Source: Sisyra terminalis (taxonomy: Eukaryota > Arthropoda > Insecta > Neuroptera > Sisyridae). Taken from it: a stretch of DNA of 64,000 nt. The DNA lies in assembly GCA_958496175.1 (NCBI GenBank), contig OY292278.1, positions 6,758,001 through 6,822,000 of the forward strand, given 5' to 3'. The notes under the pieces are model-generated. The model was not told the DNA's origin and did not search any database. It saw only the letters and a program-made list of their open reading frames with translations. The translations under genes and the position numbers were made by a program. Of the stretch, positions 34,261 through 46,988 are shown piece by piece. Numbering within the stretch: position 1 is the stretch's first letter; each line of letters begins with the position of its first letter.

Positions 34261-36807
34261 GACGGCAATTTTCGGTCAAATTGCTTCAACTTTATTGTTG
34301 AATTCATTTACTGAATATTGTAAAGAGCCAAAATTATAGTTATCTTAACGTCGGCAATCCTTGCCAACAATGGATGCACTAACTGAAAATATGTGCACTA
34401 GAAAACTATTTTTACCAATTACATTGCGTTCCAATTGTTCAAATTTTGTCGATGTAATTGGTAAACGTAAATTTCAATTTTCTCCATTTTTTTTCCAAGT
34501 TTCTCTTTCTTATATTAGGTATAATATTAGATCTTATATTAGATTGACAATAAGTTTTGAAGGATTAGAAACCAATGACGGAATTATGACTAAATCATCA
34601 TAGATTATACAACAATGGTTTTTCAAGAAAACACTGGATTAAAATGACTTTAGTTATTCCTGAAGTACCACTTAAATTTCAACTTTTCATATTTTGACGA
34701 TTTTTAGTTAGTTTTTGGAACAATATTTTAAAATATTGAAAATCTGTATTCGTGTGAAATGTTTTATGAAGTTTAGAGGTATATCTTCTCACCAAATGTC
34801 TAAATCTATATAATTAACTATGAATTAGACCTATAACTTAAAGTTTAAATTATTACATATAAAGACCCTTTATTATTTCATAGAAAAAATCTTCTTTTTC
34901 TTAACCAATGTCTTCATTATCGTACAAGTTGCCCCCTAGTTACAAACCAATTCCACATACTTTTTCAATTGAGTATTTTCTTCTGCAGCCAAAGATAAAC
35001 CTTAAAATTTCCATTTCTATTTATATCGGCCACAAATTAGGCTCATAAATTCAAATAAAAATCGATCCGCCTCTGATATCATTTGTCTCGTCGAAAAAGG
35101 AGGACTTAAATATATCAATAATCAGAAACCAATGATTATCACACACATTAAGTGCCTCTGCGCGTTTTTTTTTTTCGCCTCTTCCATCACACTACTCCCA
35201 TATAACCAGCGCTATATTAATTTTCATATAATTTATCTAATAATAAATTAAAGCGACAGACCCAAGTTACCAGCTAGAAATCCCGCCCGATCATAACGTA
35301 CCCGACTTGGTGATTAATGGTTTCATTTTATTTTAACGAAAATCATTTGAATTTTTCGGCCGTGCATCGCTTAATATGAAACCTCTACGCATTTACGATA
35401 ATTTCTCAGGTGGATATATATGAAATTACTGAAATATCAGTTAGGAATTGTAAGGTATTTGGTTGTTAAATCAAATGCCGCTAGTTTGTTTTCGATTTGA
35501 ATAATTTTCGATTTAAGTATTCAGTTGGAAATGATTGTTGAATTATTTGAAAGTCCCACACTTTGTGGAGAATAATTTTCTGTTGTAGTTTTCGAGGCAT
35601 TAATTGATGGATCAGTTGGGAGAAGTGCATTTTGTTGGAGTTGCAAGTAGCAATAAATGGCAATCGTTAATGATCCGTATTTATCTTTTTGTACGATAAG
35701 CATTTCTTTATTAATTTTATGACGCGTTTATTTTAATTAAATTCACTTAAGAAATGCACTTGGCTGTTATCATTGGTTTGGTTGCATTTTGATCGTAATT
35801 AACGCCAATATGGCGTTTGTACGGGGGCGAATTAGTCTCGGATAAATCTCTGAAAAAAATAGTTTGGGATTTTCTTGTAAATGTTAAATACTTTTGTAAA
35901 TATAAAGAAAAAATCAGGGATTTTTTTGAATAAAACATGCATTTCTTTGGGAAGTTATGGAACTTTTATTTCAAAACTTTTGTTGGGAAAATTTGGGAAA
36001 AAAAGCTATTGTTAATCTGATTTTATAATAACATTTTTGCCATATTTTACAAACATCACACCATTCAAAAACCTCATCCAACAATTTTGATTGCAATAAA
36101 AGTTTTGGGACAATTTTTTTGTCCCCAGTTTCGAAATAAACAAATCCCGTTGCAATTACATTCATCGATTAACTAGCCAACCTACGGTTTAAATTTCAAC
36201 CCCAATATTTCTCTCCCTGTGCCACTTTTTTTTATTTTTTTTTTTACCAAAAATAAAAATGGTAAAGAGCTTGATGTTGCCAACTGGTAATTTTTAATGA
36301 CAAAACTCGTAAGGGAGGAAAAGTTCTTTTTCCATCATAATCTGATTAATTCACGAGCTGTAAAAAATGCATAGAAGTTTTCTCGTTAATTTTACTTTTT
36401 CGAAAAATAAACTATGAAAACGTTGGTGGTTGGTTAATATTACGAAAAGTTTTATCAAAGAAGAAGTCATCGAGAGGGTTTTTTTCCCCGAAGTTTTTTT
36501 TTCTACTATATAAGAAAATGTCCCTACTTATTATTCAATAAAACGATAAATTATCGGAAAGTTTTTGTATATGATTGAGTCGAAAACACAATTTTATGGT
36601 TTCAAATGGAAAAAGTTGTAATAAATTCTGATGCATTTTTAATGAGGATGATTTTTTTTTGCAGAAACTTTACATGATGCATTCTTAACGTTAGGCACTA
36701 TTTTTTAACTGGGTTCTCCTTAAAAATAAATTATTTTGCTCATAAACTTTTTAAAGGCAGATTGTTATATATCAGGATAATTTTGAAGGAAACCAAGGAG
36801 TTTTTAC
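34261..36807. other. Unannotated stretch
   Basis: No exon or transposon motif was recognised with confidence. A GC-richer patch at 35255-35380 and T-runs at 35167 and 36225 are the only landmarks. ORFs at 34361, 35481, 35747 and 35971 have no domain or splice context. Confidence 0.45.
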
Positions 36808-37637
36808 AATAACAAACCACATTTAAGGGATGAAATCAATCATCAAAGTGGCAGAAGAAATTATCAAACCATCCAAACTTCAATCGCATGTAACATCATT
36901 AAATTAGGAATGATTTCCAAACCAAAAGCAGTTTCGGGTTCATAAAAATGTATCAAACGATAATATAACAATCTATTTCGAATTCGAGGAAAAAAATTTG
37001 TTAAAAAGAAATAGTTGGTTATAATCATCATTAATTTTTTACGAAAATCATCAAATTTTGGATTTGGTTTTTAAGGATGCCAATCGAAAGTATAAGTTCA
37101 CCCGAACATGCTATACAAATTTTTTCGAAAACAAACCACGTTTAAGGGATGAAATCGACCATCAAAGTGGCAGAAGAAATCATAAAACCATTCAAACTTC
37201 AGTCGCATGTAACATAGTTAAATAAGGGATGATTTTTCGAACCAAGGGCAATTTCGGGCTCGTAACAATATATTAAACGATTATATAATAATCTATTACG
37301 AATTAGAAACAAAAAAAAATTTCTTCAAAAGAAACCGTGGGTTAATTGTTGATTTTTCACGAAAATCATCAAATTTCAAAAAAATTTTAAGGACGCTAAA
37401 CGAAAGTATACGTCCATCTCTGCATTCTGTGCAAATTTTTCCGAATTCAAACTACGTTTAAGGGATAAAATTGACCATCAAAGTGCCAGAAGAAATCATC
37501 AAACCATCCAAACTTCAATCGCATGTAACATCGTAAAATAAGGGATGATTTTCGAACCAAGCACAGTTTCGGCTTCGTAACAATGTCCCAAATAATAATA
37601 CAACAAAACATTTTGAATTCGAAACAAAAAAAATTAT
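36808..37637. repeat. Tandem repeat, ~315-bp unit, about 2.6 copies
   Basis: Units start near 36808, 37128 and 37445. Each opens with CAAACCACRTTTAAGGGATG, continues with CATCAAAGTGGCAGAAGAAA, then CAATCGCATGTAACAT and TTTCGGGTTCGTAAC-like blocks, and closes with GAAAGTATA...CA.TCTG.GCAAATTTTTCG. The third copy stops after about 190 bp. Copies differ by roughly 15-20%. Non-coding satellite-like DNA. Confidence 0.8.
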
Positions 37638-37659
37638 ACATTAACATAGACTTAAATGT

Positions 37660-37890
37660 TATAAGAATTAGGCAAACTTGTATTACTTTGGTCATATGAC
37701 TTGAAAAACTGAAGAAATGGAACTACTTGTAGTTGAAGGAAAATTGGAAGGCAAATATGTTAAAGTAAATATAAAGTACTTTAAAGTTATATAAAGCTGC
37801 TAATTGGCTACTTATTGCCTGAAGCCATATATTAAGTACAGGAAAAAAGAAACTTGGAAAATTGTATCACCAAACTTGTGGAATGAAAAA
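37660..37890 (+). pseudogene. RTE-like LINE C-terminal fragment
   Basis: The plus strand gives YYFGHMT, a stop, KTEEMELLVVEGKLEGK, then ETWKIVSPNLW. It matches the fragment at 32270-32415 closely, so both derive from the same LINE family. Confidence 0.6.
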
Positions 37891-39398
37891 AAAGTAATGA
37901 GAATTTTAAAAAGAACAGCAATGGAAAAAAATTGATCATTTAGGGCTGCTTTATGCAAATTTTAGCCACTTTTAGTCTATTTTTCTTTTTCTAATTCTTT
38001 AATATCTAATCCATCTAATATCTTTAAGCTTAGGACATAGGTGTCTCGTAAAGTATTCAATAAAAATTATTTTTTTGATTTTTATTAGATGGTTTTAAAA
38101 CGCTCTGTGGCTTGCTGTAGCTGCCATTCGAATTTTTTTAATGATTTAATTCAAAATTTGTGCTTTCCAACAAAAAACTTTATAAGTTCCTGATTTAAAG
38201 CCAAACTAAATTTCAATTCCTTTAAGAAACATCCTATAGAAGCTATGATTTTTTTATAAAAAGCTTTCTTTTAAATCATAAAATTTAATCAAAACAATTT
38301 TTTTTTGTAAATTCGAAACTGAAAGCGAACTGTTCCAGTTTGACAAAAAACCTTCGGTTTTTTTTTTCGAAATATTTTTATAACATCAAAAGTTTGGATG
38401 CAGATTGAAGCATTTACATTGCAAATGTCTCGCATATAGCCCCATATCCTATATATAATATTTATTCAAAGTGGAAAATAGAATTTAGGAAAATGGAGCA
38501 AATATAACATTGTTCCACTAAAATATTAAGTTAAGCAAAAAATTTGTATAATATTCCAATAAAATTATTGTAGATATATTCAACAGCCAAAATTGGCCGG
38601 CTTTGTCTATATTTGTTTTTTTCTTCTTCCACGTTAAATTCAATCCCAAAATGTTTTTAAATGTTTACTTTACAACGGAAATATTACATTTAAATTATGT
38701 TATTTTTTCGAGTCGACTTCTTGTTTCTAATTTCGTGTGCGTTTTCCATTTTCCTGTACGACAAATTTTCCCGAGATTTTTCCACATTTATTCGGTGTAG
38801 TAGTAATAAGTGGTAGAATTTTTTTAAGATGTAAAGCGCCATAATATCTGTTTTTTCAACTGTTGTATATGATTAATGGCGAACGTTGGCGAATTTTTGC
38901 TGCTTTTATTTCTTCTTGTTGGCGCGCGCGTTTTGTAAATTGTCCCAAACATAAATACATATTAGATGTGAATGCAAACGAAGAGGTTTTGCTGGATTAA
39001 AAATAGACGTAGATGTTTTCCGTCTCTGTTTGCAATTGATTTTTTCCCATTGATAAATTTTATTAAGTGACACTTTTAATGAGAGATGTTGCCGACGAGG
39101 AAAAGCGATTTCATCTTGCGAATCTTTCGAATTCTCCACTTCCTTTTTGTGTTGTAGCATCGATGGTTTTTATTTTCAAACGACTTCTGAGAAAAACTAA
39201 TGTGCTAGATGATTTATTTCTGTGATTTGCATATCAAATAATAGAAATAAAGAATTTTTTTAATAATATTTTCACCCTTATGGAACTTTAACTGTCTATT
39301 TTTTTCCAATTTTGATTTCAATTCGTAAACTTAAGCATAAAATTATCTCTTTTAAATCTAAATTACTTTTGGGCAAAATTTAGACTGATTTTTGCATA
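37891..39398. other. Unannotated stretch
   Basis: AT-rich apart from a patch at 38880-38935 with GGCGCGCGCG. An 84-codon minus-strand ORF (38906-39160) is rich in charged residues but has no domain or splice context. Confidence 0.4.
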
Positions 39399-42384
39399 AA
39401 GGGCCTAGCAGGATCCACATGGCGAGTTGGCCCCCAAATAGGAACCTATATCGAAACTAATGTCAAAATATCGGCTTGATATACAAACACATTTTATATA
39501 CTTTTCGCGACCAAATTCCTCTTTGACCTGGAGATATGGGCAAAAATGTCCCCCCGCATGGCTATTTTTCAAAGTTATATATCTCAAAAACTAATTAAGC
39601 TAGAGAAGTGAAACCAACGCGAGGCTTTAGATTATTTTACAGAGTATATCATATATTTTTTTGAAATTTTTAGAAAAAAAATTATACAAAAAAAATCTAA
39701 AAAACAAATGAAACAATTTTTTTATGTGTTCTCTGAAAATGGCAATCACGAAAAAAATATATTTTATTCTTCAACATGAGCACTATAACTAATAAAAGTT
39801 GCGTGAAAAAATATTTGGTGCAATATCTTGAAAAAAAATGAAAAGTGATTTACGCCTATTAGTATACCTCGGTTTTTTTTTCGAAGTGTTTCACCAACTT
39901 TTTTTTACAAAACTTCAATAAAACCACATATAGGACCAAAACATATATTTTTTTCATAATTGTAAGTCTAAGGAAACATAAAAAAAAATTTTAATAGTTT
40001 TTTTGTTTTTCTATATTTACTCTTTAGATGATTACTTTCAAGATCTAAATAATTGATCCCAAAAGAAAAAAAAAGCAACAAATGTTCAATTTTTATTAAA
40101 ATAAGAATAAAAAAAAATATCGTCACTGTTATAATTTATTACAACCGGAATACTATGAGTCACCAATTAATTCTGGGTACACATTGACGGCATCTGAATT
40201 ACTTGGTTTTCTTCGTTTAGCTTAGGATATTATTCACTGGCTCAAACCAAAATTTTTACAGATTTTACCTAAATTGGGCGAATAAATGAACTATCAAATA
40301 ATATTTTAAATTAATGTGTAAAATAAGCACCTAATATCATTAGAGTAGAAGTAAAATCAAGACATATGTATAAATAGCAGGGTGTCCGTTATTTCCCAAA
40401 TTGATTTTTTTACAACAATCACCCCCTGAATTTTTAGTTAAAGATACAAAAAAAAAAAACTATCCAATACAATTAAGCTCTTAATTTCTTGATTAAACCG
40501 TGCCGGAATCATGTTACTTTTACCATTTAAATAACATGGGAATATTTAACTTTTAACTTTTATTTTTTTTTCTCAAAAACAAATGGATCAAAAGATTTAA
40601 GATCAAATTGTTTTGACGTAAAATTTAACACTCTACAAAAAAGGTCTCTTATGAATTTTCGGTTAAATCACTCCATTAAATGTTATTCAACATTTAACTT
40701 GAATTAATTTGTTTAATTTGTATTTTGTAATTTATTCAACATTTAATTTGTTGACTACAAGTACTAAGAAATTTCTCATAGATGGCGTCAGGTGAAATGG
40801 TAAAAATTCGAGTTTTAATTGAACTTTTGTCGATAGTCTCATTAATTAGTATGAAATTCACTTCGTAGGTACAAAATATTGATTTAAGTACGAAAGTTTA
40901 TCCTAGATAAATTGAATTTCACGACTATAGCGAATTCGAATCTTATGTCCTCTGTTTTAATTGTCAAAAAATGTTTTTTTTTTGTTTAATTTTCAATTCA
41001 AGCCTCAAAATTAACACAAATAATCACTGGCGCTCTAATGCCAATAATTTTTATTTCCTCTTTCAATGATTTTATACTTAAAAAAAGTATAAATGAGCAA
41101 AAAGTTGAAAATATTGCAAGATATATATTAGGCACAAGTTAAATGTTGAATAACTCTTAATGGAGTGATTTAATCGAAAATTTATAAGAGTTCTTTTTTG
41201 TAGAGTGTTAAATTTTACGTCAGAATAATTTGGCTTTAAAACTTTTCATACATTTGTTTCTGAGAAAAAAAAATAAAAATAATAAGTCAAATAATCACAT
41301 GTTATTTAAATGGTAAAAGTAACATGATTCCGGCACGATTTAATCAAGAAATTAAGAGCTTAATTGTATTGGATATTTTTTTTATATCTCAAACTAAAAA
41401 TTCAGGGGGCGATTGCTGTAAAAAAATCAATTTGGGAAATAACGGACACCCTTATGATTATATTTCGAATGGAAACTTTACAGTGGGATATTATGCAACA
41501 GCAACATGCAACATGCAACAGCTTTTATTTGTTTTTTCTCATATGAACAATAATTATCCAAAATTCTGCGTCCAACGAGATACTAACTAAATTATTTTAA
41601 GGTTCATAATATTCCAATTGTAATAAATTATAGCATTGACGATAATTTTTTTTATTTCTATTTTAATAAAAATTGAACACTAGTTGTTTTTTTTTTTTAC
41701 TTCTGGGATCAATTATTTAGATCTTGAAAGTAATCATCTAAAGAGTAAATATAGAAAAACAAAAAAACTAATAAAAAAAATTTTTTTTATGTTTCCTTAG
41801 ACTTACAATTATGAAAATAATATATGTTCTGCTCCTATATGTGGCCTTTTTCTTATTGAAGTTTTGTGAAAAAAAAAGTTGGTGAAACATTTCGAAAAAA
41901 AATAAAACCGAGATGTACTATTAGGCGTAAATCACGTTTCATTTTTTTTCAAGATGTTGCAGCAATTATTTTTTCACGCAATTTTAATGAGTTATAGTGC
42001 TCATGTAGAAGCAAAAAATATATTTTTTTCGTGATTGCCATTTTCAGAGAACACATAAAAAAAATATTTCATTTGTTTTTTTGGATTTTTTTTTGTATAA
42101 TTTTTTTTTCTAAAAATTTCCAAAAAATATATGATATACTCTGTAAAATAATCTCAAGCCTCGCGTTGGGTTCACTTCTCTTGCTAAATTAGTTTTTGAG
42201 ATATATAACTTTGAAAAATAGCCATGCGGGGAGACATTTTTGCCCATATCTTCAGGTCAAAGAGGAATTTGGTCGTGAAAAGTATATAAAATGTGTTTGT
42301 ATATCAAGTCGATATTTTGGCAAAAGTTTCGATATAGATTCCAATTTGGGGGCCAACTCGCTATGGGGATTCTGCTAGACCCTT
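39399..42384. mobile_element. Giant hairpin element, family F7, TA target site, with nested hairpin
   Basis: The ends AAGGGCCTAGCAGGATCC and GGATTCTGCTAGACCCTT are inverted repeats flanked by TA (39397-39398; 42385-42386). The left arm (39399 to about 40155) and right arm (about 41610 to 42384) are reverse complements, so the same 60-codon reading frame (MRYITLKNSHAG...) appears once on each strand (39405-39587 minus; 42196-42378 plus) with about a dozen differences. Mirrored frames in a palindrome are expected and do not prove a gene. The original loop of roughly 370 bp now holds the F1 hairpin at 40379-41452. TA flanks point to Tc1/mariner-type mobilisation. Confidence 0.85.
40379..41452. 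mobile_element. Complete long hairpin element, family F1, nested in F7
   Basis: The ends AGGGTGTCCGTTATTTCCC and GGGAAATAACGGACACCCT are perfect inverted repeats, and arms of about 500 bp mirror each other (CACTCTACAAAAAAGGTC / TTTTTTGTAGAGTG; GGAATCATGTTACTTTTACC / GGTAAAAGTAACATGATTCC). Right flank is TA; the left flank is C, so the target duplication is imperfect. It is the intact relative of 8043-9063. The 88-codon ORF at 41324-41590 lies across the arm and is not a gene. Confidence 0.85.
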
Positions 42385-44329
42385 TAGAAGGAAATATAGG
42401 GGAAAAAACAATCTTTTATAGAAGAAAAGGTTTATTGCAAGATTCTTGTGTCCAAGTGGTTGCCACTGCCCATAGCTGGACGGCGAAGCCATAAGTTGTA
42501 AATACTAGTAGATGAAGTGTTGGTTTTTTTTCTTTCGAATTCTTATAAGGATTTCCTCGTGTTGCCGTCACAGAACGGGTTAAAGAAAAAGGTTAATGAA
42601 ATCACTTAAGACGGACATTAATGCAACATACACCATGTTAAATTCCACGGGGTTAAACAGGACTTGTCAATTTGTCAGCGGTGGAGAAGAATTCACGTTC
42701 GTGTTGTTACTTTACCTGATAGATATTTACATAATATCGCAAGTTATATAACATTTTTTCTGCATCTCTTCATGCACTTGTATGCAATTTGAACGACACG
42801 AAAAGGCGGATGTCGTAGCAATTATCGCTCGATTACGCTCTCGTCTCGTTTGTTTTGTACGGCGGCAACAGAAACGGTTCGTTAGTTAAATGTGTTGCAT
42901 CCAATTCATTTTATTTTTCCTACAATTACATGCTAAATGTTGTTATTAAAATCTTTATCTTGCATTACTCGAAAACGCATCACAAACGACAATCACACAT
43001 TGCATTGCAATGCACAAGTGCATCACCAAACTTTTCCTAGCACCTCTCCGGCCTTACGGCCAATTAAAGAACCCAAATCAAAACGACACATTGTGACCAA
43101 AGAAAAAAAATATTCAGTTATAATTGATGCTAATTATATTTAAGTGGCTTATTATAAAATCATTTTGAGACATTTAACACTGGAACGATTATTGAAAACG
43201 TGTGAGATTCAACAAAGTATAATTTCATAATCGAAAATTTCAGGTTTCTTTTTTGAACCATAATTTAAACGTTATTTTCAGATAATATTTTTAATGATGA
43301 CATTAAATATTTTAGGCAAGAAAAATGAGATATTAAGAGTTCAAATCTTGAACATCTCAGGTTTTTAATTTAATTAAAAAAAATATATTTAATGGGACAC
43401 CGAGGACTCATTATTCATACTTAAATATTAAAAAAATTATGTCTTCAAAATTTATATTTATTTCCTCTGTTAAATTGCCGAAAAAAAAACGATTTTTGAT
43501 TGCACCAGGATATAATCCATGAAAAATTTATTCTGTATGTTTCAATAAAGTATTTTTTTTTTTTAATTTAAACCATCAATGATGAAAATTGCATTTCTAT
43601 CAAGAAAAATTATAATTTTTAATTATAATTAACACTTAAAAAATTTCTTGATTTAATCGTTGCAATAGTTTTAATGAAACTTTCCATTCCCCGAATTGTT
43701 TCGATCAATTAGAGGTGTTTTTGAAAAGACCGAAAATCACTGGTCTGTAAAATTTTATTCTACAAATGGCAACTATAATGAGAACATGAGAAATGTACTA
43801 CACATTTATTGCGAACCTAATTCATACCAACACATTTTATGACGCTTGTAAATCATTTTTTTCGTTGCAGTAAAATTCACCAAATTCAACTCAAAAGAGA
43901 CTTTCGAAAAATTTAAATTGTTTTTATGATGCTATTATAAAAAATAAATTGTTTTAGATAAGAATTCGCATTTTTTATTTAAACTTTTTTTTTCGCAGAA
44001 CAATTCGGTGAAACTTTTGTACGTTTAAACGATAGCCAAAATTAAATTGTTAGGTCTTCGAAGAATTACAAAAAATGGAGGTAACTTGGATTAAATAATT
44101 ATCTTTTAACTATTTTAACGTAATAGCAATTAGTCTTTATCCTCAAAAATCATTATCTGCCATTTATTGCTTTAGTGTTAACGACAAACTTTTGTTCTTA
44201 TCTAAAGGATATTTTGTCTGAGGATTTTTTTTTGGATGGATATTTTATCAGAGAATCAAATATTGTGGAATAAAAATGGAAGAGGTTTTTGGATAGAATC
44301 GTGTTACGGAAAACATGAGGATTTAATTC
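42385..44329. other. Unannotated stretch with a GC-richer, promoter-like island
   Basis: Between 42480 and 43100 the sequence is GC-richer and non-repetitive, with GTTATATAAC near 42745 and CACGTTCG near 42693. No exon with splice sites was found. The remainder is AT-rich and featureless. Confidence 0.35.
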
Positions 44330-44851
44330 AATAATCTGAAGAGCGCTAAATCGTGAGGTAAACCCGGAAATGCATCAACTTTAACAGCAAAACCAAAATC
44401 ATGACAAGAACTTATCGCAATGCATTTGGTGGATCCAAATCGAAGTAAATTGTTATGAATTACTCCAACCTAATTAGACTATTATTGAGGAACGTAACCA
44501 CCAAAAAGCAATGGAATTGAGCTGAGAATTGAAACTCAAACGCTCTCCATATACCAAAATGCATGACAAGGTCAGCATTCAGCACAATTTTTGGCTATAT
44601 GTCCCAAAACTAGATTAGAAAAACTTTTGAAGTACTTCAATGCGATGGTCTATCTTATCGGCATATTCAAAGGAATCTGTACCATCTGACTATCACATAC
44701 TTTGGTTCTTGGGGCTACCTGAGTAGCACTTCACTTACGAAGTCGCCAAAATTGGATCAATTCCTTGGACGAGGAAATTTTTGTGAAAGAAATCCCTATG
44801 CTGGATCAAAAATGTGAAAAAATTAACGCTAACGATGAACAATACTTTTAG
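44330..44851 (+). pseudogene. mariner transposase remnant (B), C-terminal half
   Basis: The plus strand reads VNPEMHQL, KNLSQCIWWIQIEVNCYELL, QPN-stop-TIIEERNHQKAMELS, LKLKRSPYTKMHDKVSIQH (the HDNARPH block decayed to QHNFWLY), SDYHILWFLGLPE, HFTYEVAK, and ends KCEKINANDEQYF followed by the stop at 44849-44851. The order and the SDYHL and NDEQYF motifs identify a mariner-type (DD34D) transposase. Many stops and shifts; dead. Confidence 0.75.
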
Positions 44852-45639
44852 TAAAAATATTTTAGCTTTTTTTGGAATATTGTCTTAAAATACCAACAAA
44901 AAAAATGGATTTACGCCACTAATGACATTTTATGGAGCTTTATCATATCGATTGTGTTATAGTTAAGTTTCTATAGAACGAATTTGATCTTCGATAATTT
45001 TTTAGGGCTTTTAATTTTCCTTCTCTTCTTGTAAAACAATTACATAGTACACAGATATAGTTAAATCTATTGCCTTAATTTTCACCTCTTTTGAAGAGCT
45101 AATTTTTCCAGGTAATTACTTGGAAATTTTTTAAGTGCTAAGCCGCGATTAATTCTATAAGTATTCAATATCCAAAAGTATGATTAAATGAGAAAAAAAT
45201 CAGTCCAAAATCTGATTATTTTTTTCTCGAGTTTGCGATAAATTTCTGTTTAAAGTTGAAGTCTCGTGGTTTAAAAACCTTTAAAGGTATCATGAGTGGA
45301 TTGGTGGAATTTGCTCTTTAAGAGTAGTGAAAATTTACAGTACTCTACATTTGTTTGTATTAAGATTTTATTGCAAGATTTTTATGAAATAAAATTTGCT
45401 CCAAAGCGACAAAATTTGAGGCTTAATCTTTTTCTTAATTCTTCACGAAAAACAACCCTACTAAATGTCCATTTAAGCTAATCTTTATTCTCACATTTCA
45501 ACCCTTTCTACAGGTGAATATTTTCTTAAATTTTTTCAAAGTTTTTTCCAATAATTTTAGTTGTTTGAAAAGTAGGAAATTTATTCTTATTAATCAAAAA
45601 TATTAGTGAATAATATTGTATGTCTTATGATTTAATGTC
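44852..45639. other. Unannotated AT-rich stretch
   Basis: Nothing recognised. Confidence 0.45.
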
Positions 45640-46988
45640 TTCTTTATTCCAACGCGTTTTAACACTTTATGGCTGTCATCAGGTGTCATCAGGTAATGAT
45701 TATTTTGTTACTTGTAAACAAATTTAATAGAGGTTGAATGTTTTATATAATTTGTCGTTCTTTGTATATTCCATATTCTTCCAGGGTGTTCATATGTGAT
45801 CCTTTCTTGCAAATATGTAGTGGCTTAAAATTTGTTCCGAAATTTAAGTATTGATAATTTTCGTCATAAAGAAGTTTTGTAAAATTTGAAGTTATTGTAG
45901 GAGAGATTATACTGGAACTCACTTTGGAGGAGTAAAATATTGGTATAAAAATTGGTGGAAAGCGATTTTCCAACCTTCGATTCGAAGACGATATATTCAG
46001 AAATGCGAACAGTGAAAAAGAGTTATTGGATTTCATTGGAATACTTCAAATCGTAAATCAAAATTTCGCTTTAAAAACAATAAGACCAATGGTCGTTGAT
46101 CGCGATAATGATCAAAATTAGAATAAGAAAATAAGTTGCCAAAATATGAGAAGAAAAATTTTTTTATGGTTCTCAGGTAACAGATCTTTATTAAGACCGA
46201 AGGTCTTAATTCTGCGAAGAAAAATAACCCTTACAAAATCAACAATTTTCATCCTCAAAAGCAATTTTTAAATTGAAAAATATTAATTCCGGACCATAAT
46301 TAAGAGTTATATAGAAAAATTATTTAAATAACAATCATTTTCTTTGCGATATATGAATTATAAATCGAAAGAAATACCGTTCCAAATGTTCCGTACTCAA
46401 AAGTCACTATAAACGAGAAATACTTAGCTTACTTTGTCCAAATCAAGGAACTGTACTTATTTCAATGGATGCATGGGCCAATCATAACGCACCGTACAAA
46501 ACTCAATCCTTAATTTGACCAATCAGTGAATTTGTTACTAAAACTTAATAGATTTTGACCAATGACATGATTCTTGGATGTATGTTCCTTATATCTTGCC
46601 TCGAAAGATCTACCAATTTGGCCAATGTAGAATTTTTCACAGTAATTACATTTAATTTTATATATTGCAATTTTATTTTTCGTTGTAATTTGGTTGTTCT
46701 CCAATGGTTTAAGAAATTTCATCATATTGTTCTTTGTTGAAAATGCGATAGTATTTTGATAGTATTTTAAAACTATTTTTATATATCTTGTCAAAATCAG
46801 ACCTACCAGTAACAGAAGATACATAAATCGCTACCTTTGCAGTTGAAACTGTAATTTTTACCATCAAAGAAAACCCAAATAAATTACCTACAACTTCAAC
46901 TCTGTATAATTGGTGTACCGGAAAAGAATATTTTTTCACTATACAATTAAAACACAAGATTTTGTTTCAACTATTGATCTTAAATCAT
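45640..46988 (-). pseudogene. Penelope-like element, GIY-YIG endonuclease and C-terminal tail
   Basis: On the minus strand, right to left: KFLKPLENNQ, then IAIYKIKCNYCEKFYIGQIG and RSFEARYKEHTSKNHVIGQN (within 46824-46510), the GIY-YIG-type endonuclease motif of Penelope-like elements (YKI.C..C...YIGQTGRS...R..EH). After some 0.6 kb comes LHICKKGSHMNTLEEYGIYK (near 45840-45770), the conserved C-terminal tail of these elements. Near 45650-45690 CAACGCGTTTTAACACTTTA and TGTCATCAGG resemble the terminal repeats of Penelope-like elements. RT is absent, so it is a 5'-truncated copy. A mirror copy of its right part follows. Confidence 0.75.

Noticed and set aside
41324..41590. 88-codon ORF MIPARFNQEIKSLIV...
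   Set aside because: It crosses the end of the F1 hairpin arm into flank, so it cannot be an ancestral gene.
39405..42378. Two near-identical 60-residue proteins on opposite strands
   Set aside because: They are the same palindrome arm read from each side; there is no independent sign of coding such as preserved length beyond the arm.
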